From Tetragonia tetragonoides (lineage: Eukaryota; Streptophyta; Magnoliopsida; Caryophyllales; Aizoaceae): DNA of 64,000 nucleotides. This document shows positions 58,308 to 64,000 of the stretch, one piece after another; within the stretch, counting starts at the first letter, position 1; the number at the start of each line of letters is the position of its first letter. Location: positions 32,863,501 through 32,927,500 of the forward strand of contig CM076152.1 in assembly GCA_038025085.1 (NCBI GenBank). Reading direction: 5' to 3'. The notes below the pieces were generated by a model. The model was not told where the DNA came from. It saw only the letters and a list, made by a program, of their open reading frames with translations, and ran no database searches. Made by a program: the position numbers and the translations under genes.

Positions 58308-59939
58308 TCACCTTCTAGGATGTGCAACAATATTGCGAGAACAGTAGAAAACGGAGCAAAATACTTGTAGTATCAAGATGAACAAAAGCAAAACTGCAAC
58401 TATAAATGCTATAAACTGCCATGAGTTGGTAGTATATGCTTTGACGAACTTCCTTATTCTTACCTTCCAATTCCCTTCATAGTACCTATTGACATTTTCT
58501 ATAACTTCGTCAATAAAGGGTACTCTTGTTAACCTTAAGGATTTGCTCATTCCATTCCATAAATTGGCAACTTCTTCATCGCTTTTCAAGTAGTTCAGTA
58601 TAATGCCACTTTCTCTTAGTACCTTAACATCATCTTTTGTATCGATAATGCCATTCATTAGCTCTGTGTAACGAGTGAACACCAACGGGCCTAATGCATT
58701 TGATGCCTCGTGTGCTACTAGATTTCGCAAAAGAACCTCGGAATTAAGATCTAAGATAATGGTAGGAAGATGAAATTTCTTACTTTTAATGTCGAAATTA
58801 ATTGTCATAATGTCACCACTTGTAGGCATAAATATGACCCCAGAGTTTGATAGCTCAACTACCGATGGAATCATGATTTCCTCGACTAGTAGAGATTCTT
58901 TGTTCTGACTTGAGCTAGAACTGATATTATTATCACAATTTTCTTGGTCATTTTTCTCAGAAAACAAGAGGGCTCTCAAGATGGTAAATCCCGGAAGATT
59001 GGAAATAAAAATCCAAGGTAATTTGTGCACAAGTTTCATTGGGAGTCTTAAACAATTTTTAAGTTGTACAAAAAACTTGTGTACCTTTATCTCTTTATTG
59101 GCTTCTTCATCTATAGGATCATGTATATCAATGGTTTCTTCTAATGTAGGGACTATAACGTGATAGAAAAAATCAATAAGATGCTCGCAACCCATAGGTT
59201 GAACTCTTTGTAGATTGTTGAGTGATTTGAAAGGAGAAAGATTTTTGTAGAAGTCAGAAAGAATTGTAAGCAATCTTTTATCAGCCAACTCGAAAGAAGA
59301 GAGATGGAATCCTAGCACTTCTCTTAGGACAAACAATGGAATTTGATTCTCTACCATTATAATGTCCCTAAGAATTGCATTATGTGTTGATTTCCTTCTT
59401 GTGCAATCAACAAGATGTGACATCCTAGATAAGACTCGTGTTAACACCTTCCCCTCTTTGATAGAAAATGTACTGATTACCTCGAGTATAAAACATGCAT
59501 CAATTACCATCATCCATGCCAGCGTCTCACCATTCATGTCTAAATATTTATGATAACATGCTCGAATTCGAAGTTCAAGCATAATGAGACGATTCACAAT
59601 AGCATGAAACTTGATGCTTGGATTTTCATTTTGAATCCTCTTAGCACAAGAAACCTTATACCTCCCCATCTCTTGAAGCTCATGGCATAAATAGTGGTAG
59701 GGGCCAAGAGCAACCATTTGAGGAGTGTAGGCATTCGGATGTGTGGTCTTTAAATCTTTAGGAACATCAAATATGGATACATGAATATCAATATCATCTT
59801 CAAATTCTTCCTCAAGGGTTCGATGAATTTGCTTAACCCATCGTTGCTCATCAAAAACTTGATTCAAACAACATCTATTTGCAGGTTGAACATATGACAT
59901 GATAACAATTGATTTGTTCAAAAGAAATGTCCAAAGCAT
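58308..59939 (-). CDS. DUF247 protein with C-terminal membrane segment, 543 aa
   Basis: A single open exon. The DUF247 hallmark block is at residues about 50-95 (IFDVPKDLKTTHPNAYTPQM, VALGPYHY, LQEMGRYKVSCAKRI); further family features are MMVIDACFILEV, RDIIMVENQIPLFVL near residue 195, and a C-terminal hydrophobic helix (FIAFIVAVLLLFILILQVFC, about 512-532) followed by a short cysteine-containing tail. The family is plant-specific, large and mostly without known function; some grass DUF247 genes are linked to self-incompatibility, which says nothing specific about this one. An in-frame Met at residue 14 (MSYVQPANR) could be the true start. Length and intactness are normal. Confidence 0.9.
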   Translation of the reverse strand: MLWTFLLNKSIVIMSYVQPANRCCLNQVFDEQRWVKQIHRTLEEEFEDDIDIHVSIFDVPKDLKTTHPNAYTPQMVALGPYHYLCHELQEMGRYKVSCAKRIQNENPSIKFHAIVNRLIMLELRIRACYHKYLDMNGETLAWMMVIDACFILEVISTFSIKEGKVLTRVLSRMSHLVDCTRRKSTHNAILRDIIMVENQIPLFVLREVLGFHLSSFELADKRLLTILSDFYKNLSPFKSLNNLQRVQPMGCEHLIDFFYHVIVPTLEETIDIHDPIDEEANKEIKVHKFFVQLKNCLRLPMKLVHKLPWIFISNLPGFTILRALLFSEKNDQENCDNNISSSSSQNKESLLVEEIMIPSVVELSNSGVIFMPTSGDIMTINFDIKSKKFHLPTIILDLNSEVLLRNLVAHEASNALGPLVFTRYTELMNGIIDTKDDVKVLRESGIILNYLKSDEEVANLWNGMSKSLRLTRVPFIDEVIENVNRYYEGNWKVRIRKFVKAYTTNSWQFIAFIVAVLLLFILILQVFCSVFYCSRNIVAHPRR

Positions 59940-60279
59940 TATGCTTTAAGTTCCTTTAATTTCTTCTTGGTTGTAACTTCATAACATTAAAGTGCACTAG
60001 ATAGCGGTTAAGTCATGTTATGAGTGTAACACCATAACATTAAGTATTGGCATTGATTATTCTCGAGTGAACATATTACAAGATTAAGTTAGGTGAAACT
60101 GCTACTTTAGTTCGCACCAAAAATTAAATAAAAAATAAATAAATTGAAACTTTTATTTAATTAAGTTAACGCTTTCACATTTTATGGCATACTCCTTTTG
60201 CTATAAGTAGTCATTATTTGGTGATAGCAACTAAAACTTAAAGAATTTCATTGCATTTATTTGGACCAAAATAATACTC

Positions 60280-60473
60280 TTTTTTTTTTGGTCTTTGCCA
60301 AGGATATCCATCGTCGACCACAGTGACTAATCCTCTCGCCCCAACTGTCAGCGCGCTAAGTGGGAAGGGGCTAGCCAAGTGATTTTTTCCATTCGCAAGA
60401 GTTGGGATTCGAACCCCCAACGACTTGTTTAAAGAATAAAGTGTTGAACCACTATACCAACCCATCTTAATTA
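60280..60473 (-). mobile_element. Full-length SINE with target duplication, 194 bp
   Basis: Flanks CCAAAATAATACTC (60266-60279) and CCAAAACAATACTC (60474-60487) match at 13 of 14. On the minus strand it begins GATGGGTTGGTATAGTGGTT (A box), has GGGGGTTCGAATCCCAACTC (perfect B box) and ends in a poly(A) tail (T run 60280-60289). No coding content. Confidence 0.88.
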
Positions 60474-60911
60474 CCAAAACAATACTCGTTGATAATAGTG
60501 TAGTTTCCATTACAGGAGCACATAGTGAATCATATATAATTCGCTCACCCTAAATACTATCATCCAACTAATCACTCCACCTTTTAGCAAGAGTTGAGTA
60601 TATAATTCGCTATTGTTTCTTAAAAAGAGTTTTTTTCTTTTTAGATTATCTTAATTTAATAGTAATATTGACTATTAATTTCAGCACAAAAATTTTCATA
60701 AGACGGTAGTTTCGTTACTTTCTGTAAGATGGGTAGGATTACTTTTCAGTAAAAACAAGGGTCACTGCTCACTAAATGACCCTACATTTCTAAATAGTAA
60801 TCTCTTTTTTCTTTAGTTGGTGTCATACAAGACTTGCTCTAAAAAGTTTCAAATAAAAAGAGTACAAGAACGAAAATAAAATGATAATGACAACCTTGTC
60901 ATTGCCTGTCA

Positions 60912-62852
<1,941 letters not shown>

Positions 62853-63206
62853 TAGAGCTAGTAAAAACTGATCCGACCCGATCATCGACCCGAACCCGAT
62901 CCGTCACGGACCCGACTGAAACCCGACCCGCCACAGACCCGACCGAAATCCGACCCGACAAGATTCAAATCCGAAATGACCCGACCCGTTTTGATCCGAG
63001 ACCGAAATGACCCGAACGCGACCCGAATCCGAATGTTGTGAGACGATATATTTGTCAAACCCGTTGGGTAACCCGAAATCGAACCCGTATTTGACCCGAT
63101 GTATTCGACCCGTATTTGACCCGACACATATTTAACCCGACCCGATGTATTCGACCCGTATTTGACCGACCGGGATCCGACCCGACCGACCCGTTTGCCA
63201 GGTCTA
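62853..63206. mobile_element. hAT-like element made of GACCCG words, 354 bp
   Basis: Perfect 8-bp duplication TCATTGAG at 62845-62852 and 63207-63214. Ends TAGAGCTAGTAAAAACTG and, inverted, TAGACCTGGCAAACGGGTC. The interior is an irregular array of GACCCGA, AACCCGA and ATTCGACCCGTATTTGACCC words, very GC-rich against the surroundings. The 120-codon Gly/Ser/Arg-rich minus frame over it is compositional. Confidence 0.82.
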
Positions 63207-63214
63207 TCATTGAG

Positions 63215-64000
63215 CCTTTGAGCAGTAAGGATCTTCTGTCTCATTTTATATGTGTCATCTCATATTCCACTCCCTTATACATTTAATTTACTATTAAATT
63301 GGGATCCATGACAAAATCACGAATGACCAGAATGTATTTGGCATTGGTACAAATAGGGAGACAGATGATCTGCATTGATCTTTGAGGAGAGATTTAAGCA
63401 TAATATCCAATAGTAAAACATATCTATTACTAAGATTTAGGTATATCATTCTTCATTATATGAACAACGTCATTGCTTGCGCAAAGAAACCATATGTATG
63501 TATATGGGGTCTAGCTATCATAGAAATGTAGCAAAACATGCAAAATACCACTTTACAAATATTGAATTTGTGGTTTATTGCATGAGTGATCTTGGGGTAC
63601 ATATAGAATGAGAGTTTTTCTTTTATCATTTTTAGCTTAGCAATTAAGCTTTTGTAAGTGTTTGGATTCTCTAATGTTTTATTTCTCTGTTGTTCTTTTT
63701 TCTCTCCGTCTCTCTTTTCAATTTGTTTAAATTAAAAAAACTCACCCCCTCCATCTAATGGCCCAAAACCCACCCCTTTCATCTAATGGCCCACAACCCA
63801 CCCCCTTCAATCCAAAGGTAAAGGTTTAAAGGATAGCACTCTACTGCTCTTTTTAGAACAACATAGGATCTTTCCCCCTTTTGTAATGGTACTGCTAATG
63901 ACTAATGAGTGTGGTGTGATTTTTTTTTTTTGGAAAAAATGGTTAGCTTTGCATTCTATTTCTCCAAAAGGGCACCAAAGTATGTAGCACCCCTAGGAGT
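63215..64000. other. Spacer, no gene seen
   Basis: AT-rich. A direct repeat (AATGGCCCAAAACCCACCCC / AATGGCCCACAACCCACCCC) lies at about 63758-63803. No coding evidence. Confidence 0.5.

Noticed and set aside
62882..63244. Gly/Ser/Arg-rich 120-residue protein
   Set aside because: It reads through the GACCCG array of a transposon and ends outside it; compositional artefact.

Overview
This is nuclear DNA of a flowering plant, almost certainly a eudicot. It is AT-rich and intron-bearing, and it is crowded with small DNA transposons (MITEs), SINEs and LINEs between widely spaced genes. The dense MITEs built of repeated gaactg/cagttc words remind me of Caryophyllales genomes of the spinach/beet type, but that is an impression only. 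No organelle, bacterial or viral segment was seen.

Genes. (1) 23-1869, minus: a two-exon, 251-residue coiled-coil protein with a probable N-myristoylation/palmitoylation start. (2) 40698-42700, plus: a three-exon YUCCA flavin monooxygenase (427 aa, YUC3/5/7/8/9 clade), the auxin-making enzyme. (3) 48403-57295, minus: 7-hydroxymethyl chlorophyll a reductase (HCAR), reconstructed here as 19 exons in perfect phase giving 453 aa. (4) 58308-59939, minus: an intronless DUF247 protein with a C-terminal membrane segment. (5) 60912-62163, minus: a two-exon tau-class glutathione S-transferase (223 aa). A short open exon-like segment at 44585-44842 (minus) may be a gene remnant. These genes do not form an operon or an evident pathway; only HCAR (chlorophyll cycle) and YUC (auxin synthesis) have well-defined metabolic roles.

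Layout. 0-2 kb holds the coiled-coil gene, whose intron carries a tandem array that copies its own splice acceptor. 2-40 kb is a gene-free transposon landscape: a decayed L1-type LINE (4822-8896, 16-bp target duplication), a MITE interrupted by a hAT-like element (9195-10026), a long-inverted-repeat MULE-like element (10068-11755), a TRIM-like LTR cluster (13.7-14.3 kb), an RTE-type LINE with a nearly 600-residue open reverse transcriptase (16791-19023), a second hAT-like element (19343-19883), and several nested MITE clusters (26.6-27.8 kb and 33.2-34.5 kb). 40-62.2 kb is the gene-rich part, with SINE, RTE and MITE fragments confined to introns and spacers. 62.2-64 kb is spacer with one GACCCG-rich hAT-like element.

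The most interesting observations are the splice-acceptor array, the two hAT-like elements that share a tRNA-like promoter (A/B box) region, the MULE-like element with inverted repeats of about 340 bp, and a MITE nest at 33-34.5 kb whose order of insertion can be read from target-site duplications. I found no convincing new multi-gene system. All calls rest on reading the sequence; no database search was possible.
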